From: Clostridium sp.
GTDB taxonomy: Bacteria > Bacillota > Clostridia > Clostridiales > Clostridiaceae
Reading direction: 5' to 3'
NCBI GenBank assembly: GCA_022767515.1
Contig: JALENK010000004.1
Coordinates: 1-64,000 of the forward strand
DNA: 64,000 bases
In this document: one piece after another, positions 9,584-18,691 of the stretch
Numbering within the stretch: the first letter of the stretch is position 1
Layout: each line of letters begins with the position of its first letter
Notes under the pieces: model-generated
Seen by the model: only the letters and a program-made list of their open reading frames with translations
What the model was told of the DNA's origin: nothing
Databases searched by the model: none
Translations under genes and position numbers: made by a program

Positions 9584-10906
9584 ATGAAATTTGAATTATT
9601 TAAAATTGAATTAGAACTTACTGATGATTACGAATATATTAATTCAATTTCATTGGCATTTAACTCTAAGTGTTATTCTGTGATTGGATATTATGGATTT
9701 AAAAAAGAGATTAGGAATATTGAAAATATTGGTGAGCTACTTAATGATGTTAACTCCATAGCAGAGAAGTATATAAATAATATGATAGCAGAAGGTCTCT
9801 CTATATTAAAAACTAAAAAAATATCAATATTGAGCATAGAGGAATTTAAAAATCTATATTTAAAAAAATATTTTGATTTTGATAAATTTTCAAAAGAAAT
9901 AGAACAGATACCTGATAGTATGGCTTCTTTAAATAATTTAATGTGTGAAAAATTTGAGAAGTGTATTTCTGGAATATTTATGGGTATATTTTGTGTTATA
10001 GTTCAGAGTAAGGATATTTACAAATGTGATATTGATAAATCTATTACAAAATTTTATGATATAAATAATAAACAATTAGATTCAAATCAGAAAATTAAAG
10101 AAATTATTGATTGTATTAAGTTGTATCCATATAATTTTGAATATTATAAATATTTAATTGATATGTTTTATGATGAAAATAATGAAGTTGAAAAACTTGC
10201 AAAATATCTTGGATTTATTAATATTGATGAATATAAAAGAGATAAAGTGGAAAAACTTATAGTTATGTTAAAAAACAAAAGAGAGGATAATAATCCATTA
10301 ATTATCAATAACGAAAGTAAATTATATGGTATAAATGATGAAAGTACATTAAAGTCTATTTCTGAAGCTGTGCAGAAAATAGAGGATAGAATAAAGACGG
10401 TTGATGGTGTTTACTATAAATCTTTTGAGTTAGCTGAAAAAGCAAGAAAAGAGAAAAATAAGATAGATGAGATAATGATAAAGACTGATAGTAATAATTT
10501 GGAGAGTCTATATTCATCAAAAGCTAAATTGGAAAAAATGGAGTTTGAACTCAAAGATCAGTATTTAAATGCTATAAATGAGGCGATTAATAAAATTTCT
10601 AAAAATGAAACTGTCTTGAAAGAGTATGGGACAAAAGAATTTGAAGTAGAAAATCAGGAATATATTAAAGTAAAAAATGCTGTAATTTTAATTGGTAAGA
10701 TGAGTTTTGTTGGAGTAATAATTTATTTAATGTATAGATTGACAATATATTTCTTAGGATTTTTTGAAAAATCTTTATATAAGGTGGTTGAAGAAACCAA
10801 TTTTTATAGTTATATTAAAAATGAGCCAATATTTAACTTTATATTTTGGATGCTATTATTTTTAATAGCTGGATTAGTGATTGTGAAGGTTATTAATAAG
10901 AAGTAA
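9584..10906 (+). CDS. Hypothetical protein: coiled coil with C-terminal membrane hairpin
   Basis: No family recognised. The 440-residue protein is Lys/Glu/Asn-rich. Around residues 175-220 is a helical block resembling the 'LYPYNFEYYKYLIDMF..NEVEKLAKYLGF' repeat (quoted in part) seen in some Firmicute TPR-like proteins. Residues about 255-355 look like a coiled coil (EAVQKIEDRI, KLEKMEFELK). Two hydrophobic segments follow at about 368-392 and 418-438 near the C-terminus. With no signal peptide, most of the chain is probably cytoplasmic and tail-anchored. ATG 9584 is chosen because AGGTAGG lies 8 bases upstream; an in-frame GTG at 9575 is within that site. Monocistronic with its own promoter and terminator. 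Confidence 0.75.
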   Translation: MKFELFKIELELTDDYEYINSISLAFNSKCYSVIGYYGFKKEIRNIENIGELLNDVNSIAEKYINNMIAEGLSILKTKKISILSIEEFKNLYLKKYFDFDKFSKEIEQIPDSMASLNNLMCEKFEKCISGIFMGIFCVIVQSKDIYKCDIDKSITKFYDINNKQLDSNQKIKEIIDCIKLYPYNFEYYKYLIDMFYDENNEVEKLAKYLGFINIDEYKRDKVEKLIVMLKNKREDNNPLIINNESKLYGINDESTLKSISEAVQKIEDRIKTVDGVYYKSFELAEKARKEKNKIDEIMIKTDSNNLESLYSSKAKLEKMEFELKDQYLNAINEAINKISKNETVLKEYGTKEFEVENQEYIKVKNAVILIGKMSFVGVIIYLMYRLTIYFLGFFEKSLYKVVEETNFYSYIKNEPIFNFIFWMLLFLIAGLVIVKVINKK

Positions 10907-10918
10907 GCTTGTTTAAAG

Positions 10919-10952
10919 AGATGATTTTTTATTTCGAAAATCATCTTTTTTT
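10919..10952 (+). terminator. Terminator after the coiled-coil protein gene
   Basis: A perfect 10-bp stem (AGATGATTTT at 10919-10928 with AAAATCATCT at 10937-10946), an 8-base loop and a T run. Confidence 0.85.
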
Positions 10953-10962
10953 ATACACTCTA

Positions 10963-10991
10963 TTGACAAAAGCCAAAAAACATTTTACTAT
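10963..10991 (+). promoter_or_regulatory. Promoter of the SGNH hydrolase gene
   Basis: TTGACA (10963-10968) and TACTAT (10986-10991) with a 17-base spacer, about 40 bases before the start codon. Confidence 0.6.
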
Positions 10992-11032
10992 ATTCCTATA
11001 TAATAAATAGGAAATAAAAGAGGTGGGAAAGG

Positions 11033-11653
11033 ATGAAAAAAATATTATGCTTTGGAGATTCGAATACATATGGATATAATCCTAAAGATGGAAGTAGATA
11101 TGGATTGGGTGTACGTTGGACTAGTATTTTAAGTGAAAAATTAGATGGTTACGAGGTTATTGAAGAAGGATTATGTGGAAGAACCACTATATTTGATGAT
11201 TTATATAGAGAAGGAAGAAGAGGAACACAAACATTTCCAGATATATTAAAGGAGCATAAATTACTTGATACAATAATTATAATGCTTGGAACTAATGATT
11301 GTAAGACAGCATATGGAGCTGATGCTCAAATAATAGGTGAGGGTATACTTGAAATAATAGGTCAGGCAAGAGAGTATTCACCACTTAGCAAAATACTATT
11401 AGTTTCACCTATATATTTAGGGGAGAGAGTATATGAAGAAGGATTTGATGAGGAATTTTCTAAAGATTCAATAGATGTATCTAAAAGTTTAGAGATAGTT
11501 TATGAAAGAATTTCAAAGGAAAATAATCTTGAATTTATGAGAGCTGAAGACTATGCCTCTTGCAGTGAGATAGACCAAGAGCATATGAATGAACAGGGAC
11601 ATAGAAAATTAGGAGAAGCGATTTATCAGAAGTTAATAAATGAAGTTTTATAG
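11033..11653 (+). CDS. Cytoplasmic SGNH/GDSL hydrolase
   Basis: A 206-residue esterase-type hydrolase. Block I is FGDSNTYGY near the N-terminus (nucleophile Ser), a glycine sits in EEGLCGRTT, block III is LGTNDCK, and the late catalytic Asp/His fall in the IDQEHMNEQGHRK region. This order defines the SGNH fold; close relatives are annotated as arylesterases or carbohydrate acyl-esterases. There is no signal peptide, so the enzyme is cytoplasmic. The site GGTGGGAAAGG precedes ATG. The substrate cannot be told from sequence. It has its own promoter; a histidine phosphatase gene follows after 93 bases. Confidence 0.88.
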   Translation: MKKILCFGDSNTYGYNPKDGSRYGLGVRWTSILSEKLDGYEVIEEGLCGRTTIFDDLYREGRRGTQTFPDILKEHKLLDTIIIMLGTNDCKTAYGADAQIIGEGILEIIGQAREYSPLSKILLVSPIYLGERVYEEGFDEEFSKDSIDVSKSLEIVYERISKENNLEFMRAEDYASCSEIDQEHMNEQGHRKLGEAIYQKLINEVL

Positions 11654-11746
11654 AATAATGTTATTGCTAGTGGATTCTTATTATAGTATAGTTATTTTAT
11701 AGTTTATAAATGAAATAACTTATAAGATAAGAAAGGAAAATTGATA

Positions 11747-12292
11747 ATGAAACACGTTTATTTTACAAGACATGGACAAACTGTTTGGAATGTTGAAAAT
11801 AAGATTTGTGGTGCAACAGATATAGAACTTACAGAGCTTGGACACAATCAAGCTATAGAGCTAGGAAAAGAGATTGCAAGTGGAAAGATAAAGATAGATG
11901 AAATATTATATTCACCACTTGTAAGAGCTGCTGAAACTGCAAGACATATTTCAGAGGAAACAGGTATTCCAAGAAGAGTTGAAATGAGACTTAAAGAACA
12001 AAATTTTGGAAAGTATGAGTCTACACCTAGAAATGGTGAAGAATTTAAAAAAGCAAAGACTAATTTTATAAATGATTTTGAGGGGGGAGAAACTATGCTT
12101 CACTTATGTCAAAGAGTTTATAACCTTCTTGATGATATAAAGAAAGAAGCGGGGGAAAAGACATATTTATTAGTAGCACATAATGGTATTTCAAGAATAA
12201 TTGAATCCTATTTTAGAAATATGAAGAATGAAGAATTTGCATCTTTTGGAATAAAAAATTGTGAAATAAGGGAATATATATTTGAGGAATAG
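11747..12292 (+). CDS. Histidine phosphatase (phosphoglycerate mutase-like) family protein
   Basis: About 181 residues of the branch-1 histidine phosphatase fold. The phospho-accepting His lies in FTRHGQTVWN. The second arginine block is YSPLVRAAETA, the acid is in EMRLKEQNFGKYES, and the second catalytic His is in VAHNGISR. Such small enzymes dephosphorylate sugar phosphates, nucleotides or cobalamin intermediates; the substrate is not decidable here. ATG 11747 fits GAAAGGAAAA 9 bases upstream; an in-frame TTG at 11741 is less likely. It is not the glycolytic dPGM, which is longer. Confidence 0.88.
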   Translation: MKHVYFTRHGQTVWNVENKICGATDIELTELGHNQAIELGKEIASGKIKIDEILYSPLVRAAETARHISEETGIPRRVEMRLKEQNFGKYESTPRNGEEFKKAKTNFINDFEGGETMLHLCQRVYNLLDDIKKEAGEKTYLLVAHNGISRIIESYFRNMKNEEFASFGIKNCEIREYIFEE

Positions 12293-12369
12293 AAATTTAA
12301 GGCATAGGTACAAGGATAATTATGGTATCTATGCTTTATATTGGGTTATTGATATGGGAGGAAGTAAGT

Positions 12370-13179
12370 ATGAGAAAGAAACTAATATTTATGTTAATTA
12401 TTGTCCTTATTGTAAGTGGTATGATATTTTGGATTAATAATTACGAGCCTAAAAATTATAAGTGCTTAGTATTAGGAGATAGCATATCTACGGGATATGG
12501 ATTAGAGGATATTAATGAATCATATGCTAATCAAATGATAGCTAAAATTAGAGAAGAATGTATTTCAAAAAAAGATGGTATTACTATAAAAAATGAAGCA
12601 GTAAATGGGATGCAAAGTAAGGAATTACTAGAAGCAATAAGAAATGGAAAAATAGAGATTGAAGAAGATACAGATATTATAACCTTATCTATCGGTGGTA
12701 ATGATATATTAAGGCCATTTAAATCAATATTAGCAGATATAAAAAATTATTTGAATAAAAATAATAATTTAATAGAAGGTTTTATAAAGGTAAAAGATAA
12801 ATTGATAAAGAATACTGATATTATAAAGAGTGCAAAAGATTTTTCTTCTAATTTTAATAAAATAATAGAGGAAATAAAACATAGAGCTCCTAATTCTAAG
12901 ATTTATGTTATGAATGTATATAATCCATATAATGATTGTAAGATTTTAACTTTTAATTTGGGGGATATGGTAGAGGAGTATATAGGAATATTAAATAATG
13001 CTTTTGATAATAAAAAGGATGAGTATATAACTGTAAATGTTTTTGAGGCATTTAAGAATGAAGAGTATGTTACAAATGCGGATATAATGAAATTAGATTT
13101 TGATCCACATCCTAATAGTAAGGGACATAAAATTATTGCAGATTTATTTGTGGAAGCAATTAAGAAGGATTTAAATTAG
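12370..13179 (+). CDS. Membrane-anchored SGNH/GDSL lipase-esterase
   Basis: A 269-residue protein with an N-terminal hydrophobic anchor (residues about 4-24) and then an extracytoplasmic SGNH domain. Block I is LGDSISTGYGL, block II contains NEAVNGMQS, block III is SIGGNDILRP, and the catalytic Asp/His pair is DFDPHPNSKGH. This resembles secreted TesA/YpmR-like GDSL hydrolases of Firmicutes. I place the start at ATG 12370, preceded by GGGAGGAAG; the open frame extends upstream to 12322 without a matching site. It probably acts on acylated surface molecules, which is inference only. Confidence 0.87.
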   Translation: MRKKLIFMLIIVLIVSGMIFWINNYEPKNYKCLVLGDSISTGYGLEDINESYANQMIAKIREECISKKDGITIKNEAVNGMQSKELLEAIRNGKIEIEEDTDIITLSIGGNDILRPFKSILADIKNYLNKNNNLIEGFIKVKDKLIKNTDIIKSAKDFSSNFNKIIEEIKHRAPNSKIYVMNVYNPYNDCKILTFNLGDMVEEYIGILNNAFDNKKDEYITVNVFEAFKNEEYVTNADIMKLDFDPHPNSKGHKIIADLFVEAIKKDLN

Positions 13180-13292
13180 ATTTATTTGTGTACAGAGTAT
13201 TAATATGTTTAAAATAACTTAACTTTTTAAACCCTCTAGAACTGATATAATAATTATATATAAAATATTGTTGGATTCAAGGAGGGATGTTT

Positions 13293-14966
13293 ATGAGAAA
13301 ACAAAAAGGTATTAGCATAATGAACTCATACTTACTTATAGGGATGATACCCGCATTAATAGCTGTAGCAGTAATTACACTTTTAAGTTTGAGTGTTGTG
13401 TCTGATAATATAAAAGAAAACATAACAGAAAAATTGAGAATTGCTTCAATGAAAGTAGAAGAATATTTTTCTTATGCTCTTCGTATTAGTGGTGATGTAA
13501 ATTATGATGAATATAGTGATCATGTCTATATGGAATCTTTGGAAAAAGAAGATATTGAATTAAGTTTATTTAAGGGTGATACAAGGTTACTTTCTTCAGT
13601 GAAAAATGCTGATGGGACTTATATTGAAGGTACAAAGCTAAATGAAGATGTATATAAAATTGTATCTAGTGGAAAAGAATTTCTTGATGAACATGTAGAT
13701 ATTGAGGGTAAAGATTATATGGTATACTATATGCCAATTTATGGTGCTAATAATGAGTTTTGGGGTATAGCTTTTGCAGGAGAGCCTCAAGAAAGTGTGA
13801 ATAAGGCAATTAATGAAGTTATAATGAAAGTTGCAATTGTCGGTATTGTATTGCCTATTGTACTTGCATTTATTATTTTTGTTATAGGAAGAAAATTAGG
13901 AAAAACATTGAATAGTGTAACTAATAATATTAATCAACTTTCAGAGGGAAATTTGGATGCAAAGTTTAATGAAAAGTCTAATATAAAGGAATTTAATGCG
14001 ATTATACTTTCTGGAGAGAAATTAGAAAAGGCACTAAATAATATTATAGGAAAAACTAAGGATGTTTCTGTTAAATTAAAGGGAGAAGCTGATAAGGTAG
14101 CACAATTAGCAGGGGCAAGTCAAAATGGTGCAGAACAGATTTCTGCATCTATGGAAGATTTAGCAAAGGGAGCTGTAACTACGGCTGAGAGTGTTCAAAG
14201 TATCAGTGAGCAGGTTTCAGAAATCGGAGATGCTATGGATACTATTTATGAAAGTACAAATAAATTAGTAGGTATTTCTAATTCTATGAAGGGTGCTAAT
14301 AAGGAAGCATTTGATTACATAAACAGAGTTTTTTCTTCTTCACAGTTAAGTGTTGATGCAGTAAAGAATATTTCACAGCAGATTCAAGATACTAATGATG
14401 CTATAGAACAAATTAAAAATGCAGTAGAAATGATTACTTCTATTGCAAATCAAACAAATCTTTTAGCACTAAATGCTTCTATTGAAGCCGCTAGAGCAGG
14501 AGAAGCTGGAAAGGGCTTTGCAGTAGTTGCAGATGAGATTAAAACATTGTCTGAACAGACTAATGAGTCTACAACAGAGATAAATGAAATTGTTTCAGAA
14601 ATAGTTGGAAAATCTGAAAAAAGTGTGGAATTATCATCACAGGTTGCAGATATTATTGTAAAGGAACAAGGATATATTAAGGATACAAAAGAAAAGTTCG
14701 TTATTCTTAATGGGGCAATTGGAGATTCTGTTTCAGAGATAAATGGCATTTCAGAAAAGGTAAAACAGTTGAATACATCAAAGGAAACAATTACTTCGGC
14801 AGTTGAAGATTTAGGTGCAATTACAGAAGAAAATGCAGCATCTAATGAGGAAGTTAGTGCTTCTGTAGATGAAATTGCAAGTTCAATAGCAATTATTGCA
14901 CAAAATAGTAAGATTACTGAACAAAGTGTAGCTGAATTGATGGAAACTGTAAGTTACTTTAAATAA
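13293..14966 (+). CDS. Methyl-accepting chemotaxis protein
   Basis: A 557-residue transmembrane receptor. A first membrane helix (about 12-34) is followed by an extracellular ~140-residue sensor resembling a single Cache domain ('[13 protein letters not shown]' then 'WGIAFAGEP'). A second helix (about 180-203), a HAMP-like linker ([12 protein letters not shown]) and a long MCP signalling helix pair follow. The hairpin tip is the near-invariant sequence from [13 protein letters not shown] through [18 protein letters not shown]. The ligand is unknown. AAGGAGGG (13279-13286) sets ATG 13293; ATG 13287 overlaps that site. No flagellar or che genes are adjacent in the window. Confidence 0.95.
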   Translation: MRKQKGISIMNSYLLIGMIPALIAVAVITLLSLSVVSDNIKENITEKLRIASMKVEEYFSYALRISGDVNYDEYSDHVYMESLEKEDIELSLFKGDTRLLSSVKNADGTYIEGTKLNEDVYKIVSSGKEFLDEHVDIEGKDYMVYYMPIYGANNEFWGIAFAGEPQESVNKAINEVIMKVAIVGIVLPIVLAFIIFVIGRKLGKTLNSVTNNINQLSEGNLDAKFNEKSNIKEFNAIILSGEKLEKALNNIIGKTKDVSVKLKGEADKVAQLAGASQNGAEQISASMEDLAKGAVTTAESVQSISEQVSEIGDAMDTIYESTNKLVGISNSMKGANKEAFDYINRVFSSSQLSVDAVKNISQQIQDTNDAIEQIKNAVEMITSIANQTNLLALNASIEAARAGEAGKGFAVVADEIKTLSEQTNESTTEINEIVSEIVGKSEKSVELSSQVADIIVKEQGYIKDTKEKFVILNGAIGDSVSEINGISEKVKQLNTSKETITSAVEDLGAITEENAASNEEVSASVDEIASSIAIIAQNSKITEQSVAELMETVSYFK

Positions 14967-14977
14967 AATTTTGAAGA

Positions 14978-15022
14978 AAAAGAACAAGGTGATGATGTTA
15001 ACATTGCCTTGTTCTTTTTTAC
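14978..15022 (+). terminator. Terminator after the chemotaxis receptor gene
   Basis: AAAGAACAAGG pairs with CCTTGTTCTTT around a 17-base loop, followed by a T run. Confidence 0.8.
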
Positions 15023-15072
15023 AAATTGAGCCTTTGTTATTATATTCGCTAATACACAATTTAGGTTAAATG

Positions 15073-15081
15073 TGGTATAAT
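15073..15081 (+). promoter_or_regulatory. proA extended -10 promoter element
   Basis: TGG-TATAAT forms an extended -10 about 33 bases before the proA start; no convincing -35 was found. Confidence 0.5.
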
Positions 15082-15113
15082 ACTTATATTATGTTTTGCT
15101 TTGGAGGAAAAAT

Positions 15114-16397
15114 ATGAGTATAAGAGAACAGGTCGCAAAATTAAAATTAGATAGTAGTAAAATGGCTGCTACATCACTAGAGAAGAGAAATTCGGCATTA
15201 AAGTCTGTAATAAAGGCATTGAAGGATAATAAGGAAGAAATAATAAAAGCTAATAAGCTTGATTTAGAAAAGGCAGAAAAAGATGGGATTTCTCAAAATG
15301 TCATTAAGAGATTAAAATTTGATGATAGTAAACTAAATGATGTAATTGCCGGAATTGAGCAGTTAATAAAATTAGATGACCCATTATCTAAGCTTCAATT
15401 AGCTAGAGAATTAGACGAAGGGTTGACACTTTATAGGGTAACATGTCCAATAGGTGTTATTGGAGTTATATTTGAATCAAGACCAGATGCTTTAGTTCAA
15501 ATTTCTTCATTATGCATAAAGAGTGGAAACTGTGCTGTACTTAAAGGAGGAAGTGAAGCTTCAAATACTAATAAAGCATTATTTAATATTATATATAATG
15601 CAGTAGTGGAAGCTGAAATGCCAGAAGGATGTATGCTTCAAGCAGAGCTCCATGATGAAATAAATGAATTATTAACATGTCATGAATATGTTGATTTATT
15701 AATTCCAAGAGGGTCAAATGCCTTTGTTCAATATATAATGAATAATACTAAAATACCAGTAATGGGTCATGCAGATGGGATATGTCATATTTATGTTGAT
15801 AAGGATTTTGATTTAGATAAAGCGCTTAAGATTATTGTGGATGCTAAAACTCAATATGTTGCAGCATGTAATGCAGTAGAAACTTTACTAGTTCACAAAG
15901 ATGCAGTAGAGAAGCTTATGCCAGCACTTCAAAAAGCATTTAAGGATAATTCAGTAACTTTAAAAGGAACTAAGGATATCCAAGGAGTAGTTGAATGTGA
16001 AGAGGCAACAGATAAAGATTTTGAAACAGAATATTTAGATTATATAATTTCAGCTAAGGTTGTAGATAATATTGATGAAGCTATTGAACACATAAATAAA
16101 TATGGCTCACATCATACAGATGCAATAATAACTGAAAATAAAGAAAATGCTAATAAGTTTATGCAACTTGTAGATTCAGCAGGAGTATATCAAAACTGTT
16201 CTACAAGATTTGCTGATGGTTTCCGTTATGGATTTGGTGCAGAAGTAGGTATAAGCACAGGAAAGATTCATGCACGTGGGCCAGTAGGACTTGAAGGGCT
16301 TGTAACTTATAAGTATAAATTATTTGGAAATGGTCATATTGTAAATGATTATGCTACAGGAAAAAAACAATTTAATTTTAAAGATTTAGAAGTATAA
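15114..16397 (+). CDS. proA: Gamma-glutamyl phosphate reductase
   Basis: ProA reduces gamma-glutamyl phosphate with NADPH to glutamate semialdehyde, the second step of proline synthesis. It is an aldehyde-dehydrogenase-fold enzyme. Visible blocks are GVIGVIFESRPDA, the LKGGSEA turn, LIPRGSNAFV, the catalytic-cysteine segment TQYVAACNAVETLLVH, HHTDAIITEN and the C-terminal FGAEVGISTGKIHARGPVG. The length of 427 is normal. GGAGG 6 bases before ATG 15114 fixes the start; the frame stays open a little upstream. Partner proB (glutamate 5-kinase) is not adjacent and must lie outside the window. Confidence 0.97.
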   Translation: MSIREQVAKLKLDSSKMAATSLEKRNSALKSVIKALKDNKEEIIKANKLDLEKAEKDGISQNVIKRLKFDDSKLNDVIAGIEQLIKLDDPLSKLQLARELDEGLTLYRVTCPIGVIGVIFESRPDALVQISSLCIKSGNCAVLKGGSEASNTNKALFNIIYNAVVEAEMPEGCMLQAELHDEINELLTCHEYVDLLIPRGSNAFVQYIMNNTKIPVMGHADGICHIYVDKDFDLDKALKIIVDAKTQYVAACNAVETLLVHKDAVEKLMPALQKAFKDNSVTLKGTKDIQGVVECEEATDKDFETEYLDYIISAKVVDNIDEAIEHINKYGSHHTDAIITENKENANKFMQLVDSAGVYQNCSTRFADGFRYGFGAEVGISTGKIHARGPVGLEGLVTYKYKLFGNGHIVNDYATGKKQFNFKDLEV

Positions 16398-16409
16398 AAC
16401 TAAAGGGGG

Positions 16410-16448
16410 TGTGAAAAAATGAGAAATCATTTTTTCACATCTCTTTTT
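16410..16448 (+). terminator. proA terminator
   Basis: A 13-bp stem (16410-16422 with 16427-16439) and a GAAA tetraloop, followed by a T-rich run. Confidence 0.85.
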
Positions 16449-16517
16449 TTAATTCATTGCTTTGCATGTACACCTGATAAGTTACCAGAGTTATTAAAAG
16501 AAACATTAAAAGGTTAA
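16419..16517 (+). CDS. Possible 32-residue ORF overlapping the proA terminator
   Basis: ATG 16419 lies 8 bases after AAAGGGGGTG and opens a 32-codon frame beginning MRNHFFTSLF, with a hydrophobic first half, three cysteines or prolines mid-way and an amphipathic end (PELLKETLKG). The good ribosome site argues for translation; the position inside a terminator stem argues against. It could be a gene remnant. No family is recognised. Confidence 0.2.
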   Translation: MRNHFFTSLFLIHCFACTPDKLPELLKETLKG

Positions 16518-16520
16518 ATA

Positions 16521-16560
16521 AAAATCCTAGGTGGCAATTAATCTTGCTGCCTAGGATTTT
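16521..16560 (-). terminator. Terminator of the minus-strand glycosyltransferase gene
   Basis: A 16-bp stem with two wobble pairs (16521-16536 and 16545-16560). The distal arm overlaps the 3' end of the gene, and the AAAATCCTAGG arm gives a T-run on the minus strand. Confidence 0.75.
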
Positions 16561-17590
16561 CTAATTTTTCAAATGATTTTTCTTCTGGTTTTGGTTTTTT
16601 AGTAATAAGGCTTAGTAAACCGAAGAAAGTTCCAATACCATAAGCTGTATGTAATAAAAAGAACAATAATGGAAGTGTAAAGTTCAAAATATGTTTCTTT
16701 TTTTCATTAATAAAGGCTACAATTGTCATTAATATAGCTGCTAAAAAATATAAGCCAAAGTATAAAATAGGAAAGATTAAACTTATAAAGCTTAAAAGTA
16801 AAGCTATTAAGCCTCCTGTTACAAATACAAATGGGACAAAGTGATATATAGAAATACACTTTGGACATATTCCCATAGTTCTTCCAATCCAGTATCCATT
16901 TCCGTATTTTTGTTTAAGCATTTTTTTTAGGTCTGAACGTGTTTGTTGATATGATATAATGTCTGGGCAAAGAGCTATATTATAGCCATTGTCACGTATT
17001 CTTTGACTCATTTCATTATCTTCAGTACGACCAAGAAATTCATTATATAAGCCTACTTTTTCGTAGACCTCTCGTCTATATGCACCATGAAAAATAGATT
17101 TTACATATCTTTTTTCTGAATTGTGTCTAAAATCTGCAATGCTTGAACCAAACATAGAGCTTTCAGCCATTAGTAAAGTTCTTTTCCAAGCAGTTTCACC
17201 ATCTATAATATTTGGTCTAGCACCACCTGTAATCATTTCACCTTGTTTATGGTAGTTTACATTTCTTTCTATAAACTCTGGTGGAATTTCTGCATGAGCA
17301 TCTATTCTAATGATAATATCTTCATTAGAATTTTTTAAAGCAATATTACATCCTGCTGCTAGTATTTTCTTAGGATTCTGAACTACAATAATATTCTTAT
17401 ACTCATCAGAGTGTTTTATTTTAAAATCTTCAAGGACTTTTTTAGTATTATCTGTAGACATACTATCAACTAGGACAATTTCAGTAAGTGATTTTGGATA
17501 TGTTTGTTTTAAGATATTTTCAAATAAGAATGACAGATAATCCTCTTCATTATATGCAACAATACATAGTGAAACAGTAAAGTTATGCAT
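16538..17590 (-). CDS. Family 2 glycosyltransferase, membrane-associated
   Basis: A 350-residue GT-A enzyme. The nucleotide-binding start is SLCIVAYNEEDYL, the first acidic pair is VDSMSTDNT, the DxD-like metal motif is RIDAHAEIP, and the acceptor/base region is FLGRTEDNEMSQRIR. The GAYRREVYEKVGLY and QQTRSD segments resemble succinoglycan-type (ExoA-like) glucosyltransferases. Three or four hydrophobic helices at about 245-320 anchor it to the membrane. AAGGAG precedes the ATG. It stands alone, so the glycan product is unknown. Confidence 0.88.
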   Translation of the reverse strand: MHNFTVSLCIVAYNEEDYLSFLFENILKQTYPKSLTEIVLVDSMSTDNTKKVLEDFKIKHSDEYKNIIVVQNPKKILAAGCNIALKNSNEDIIIRIDAHAEIPPEFIERNVNYHKQGEMITGGARPNIIDGETAWKRTLLMAESSMFGSSIADFRHNSEKRYVKSIFHGAYRREVYEKVGLYNEFLGRTEDNEMSQRIRDNGYNIALCPDIISYQQTRSDLKKMLKQKYGNGYWIGRTMGICPKCISIYHFVPFVFVTGGLIALLLSFISLIFPILYFGLYFLAAILMTIVAFINEKKKHILNFTLPLLFFLLHTAYGIGTFFGLLSLITKKPKPEEKSFEKLENPRQQD

Positions 17591-17666
17591 TTAATATGCT
17601 CCTTTCCATAAATAATAAAAACTAATAGAATTGTAGCATATTTATAATGGTTTTACAAATAAAACG

Positions 17667-17703
17667 AAAAGAACCTATATTGTGGGGAATAGGTTCTTTT
17701 CTT
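17667..17703. terminator. Orphan terminator-like hairpin in a divergent promoter region
   Basis: A perfect 12-bp stem (AAAAGAACCTAT at 17667-17678, ATAGGTTCTTTT at 17689-17700) with a 10-base loop. It lies upstream of both divergent neighbours, so it ends neither gene. A short RNA or a gene remnant may explain it. Confidence 0.6.
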
Positions 17704-17730
17704 ATTGATTAAGGTTATAAGGTTTTAGGG

Positions 17731-17743
17731 GTAAATGGTTTAC
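17731..17743. promoter_or_regulatory. Short palindrome upstream of nudC
   Basis: GTAAA-TGG-TTTAC is a symmetric 13-mer about 60 bases upstream of the nudC promoter (TTGAAT 17804-17809, TATAAT 17827-17832, spacer 17). It could be an operator; no regulator is known. Confidence 0.3.
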
Positions 17744-17854
17744 ACCAATTTACAACTTTATTATATGTTTTAATTGTGTCAGTAATATGTCAAATATTAA
17801 AATTTGAATATAAAATTTTATTAATATATAATTATTTTATATGGAGGTGTAATA

Positions 17855-18673
17855 ATGATACAGGATATAAAACCCAATATTTACAGAAACAATTATAGTT
17901 ATCAACAAATAAAGGATAATGATACAGTAGTATTTGTTAATAGTGATTGTGTTTTAATTAAGGAAGGCGAAAAGCTTGAGTATCCAAAGTATTCTCAAGT
18001 TAAGGATAGGAATATAGAATTTACATATTTATTTTCAATAAATGATGAGAAATATTTTCTTGCAGAAATAGATGAAAGAGTAGAATTAGAGGGATATAGT
18101 TATGAAAATAAGCAGATATTTAGAGAAAGGGGACCTAAATATCTAGCATTTGCAGGTATTACAGCTACTCAGCTTAATAACTGGTATAGAAATAATAGAT
18201 ATTGTGGAAGATGTTCAAAACCTCTAATTAAGTCAAAGGTTGAAAGAGCATTAAAATGTCCTGAGTGCAAAAATATAATATATCCTAAAATATCTCCTGC
18301 AGTTATTGTAGGAATTATAAATAAAGATAAAATTCTTGTAACTAAATATGCAGGAAAAGAAAAAGGGAAGTATGCACTTGTTGCAGGTTTTGTTGAAATA
18401 GGAGAAACTCTTGAGGAAACAGTAAGAAGAGAAGTAATGGAGGAAGTAGGAATAAAGGTTAAAAATATAACTTATTATAAAAATCAACCATGGTCTTTTA
18501 CAGATACTTTACTTGTAGGATTTTATTGCGAATTAGATGGCTCTGATGAAATTAAGATGGATGAATCAGAGTTGTGTGTAGCAGAGTGGAAATCAAGGGA
18601 AGAATTAGATGTAAAATCAAATGACCTTTCTTTGACAAATGAGATGATTGTTAATTTTTTAAATCAAAAATAA
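17855..18673 (+). CDS. nudC: NADH pyrophosphatase / NAD-cap decapping hydrolase
   Basis: NudC-type Nudix hydrolase, splitting NAD(H) into NMN(H) and AMP and removing NAD caps from RNA. The 272-residue protein has a variable N-terminal domain. A zinc ribbon follows (CGRCSKPL and CPECKN, about residues 115-140), then the Nudix box at about 178-200 (GFVEIGETLEETVRREVMEE plus VGI). The NudC signature after the box is NQPWSFTDTLLVGF, the counterpart of SQPWPFPxS. All four zinc cysteines and the Nudix glutamates are present. GGAGGTG precedes the ATG, and a good promoter lies 23 bases further up. The next gene starts 18 bases downstream. Confidence 0.93.
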   Translation: MIQDIKPNIYRNNYSYQQIKDNDTVVFVNSDCVLIKEGEKLEYPKYSQVKDRNIEFTYLFSINDEKYFLAEIDERVELEGYSYENKQIFRERGPKYLAFAGITATQLNNWYRNNRYCGRCSKPLIKSKVERALKCPECKNIIYPKISPAVIVGIINKDKILVTKYAGKEKGKYALVAGFVEIGETLEETVRREVMEEVGIKVKNITYYKNQPWSFTDTLLVGFYCELDGSDEIKMDESELCVAEWKSREELDVKSNDLSLTNEMIVNFLNQK

Positions 18674-18691
18674 TGTTAGGAGAGTAATTGT

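Noticed and set aside
13201..13292. SigD-type motility promoter before the chemotaxis receptor gene
   Set aside because: A CTGATAT-like -10 is present, but no TAAA lies at the required 14-16 base spacing.
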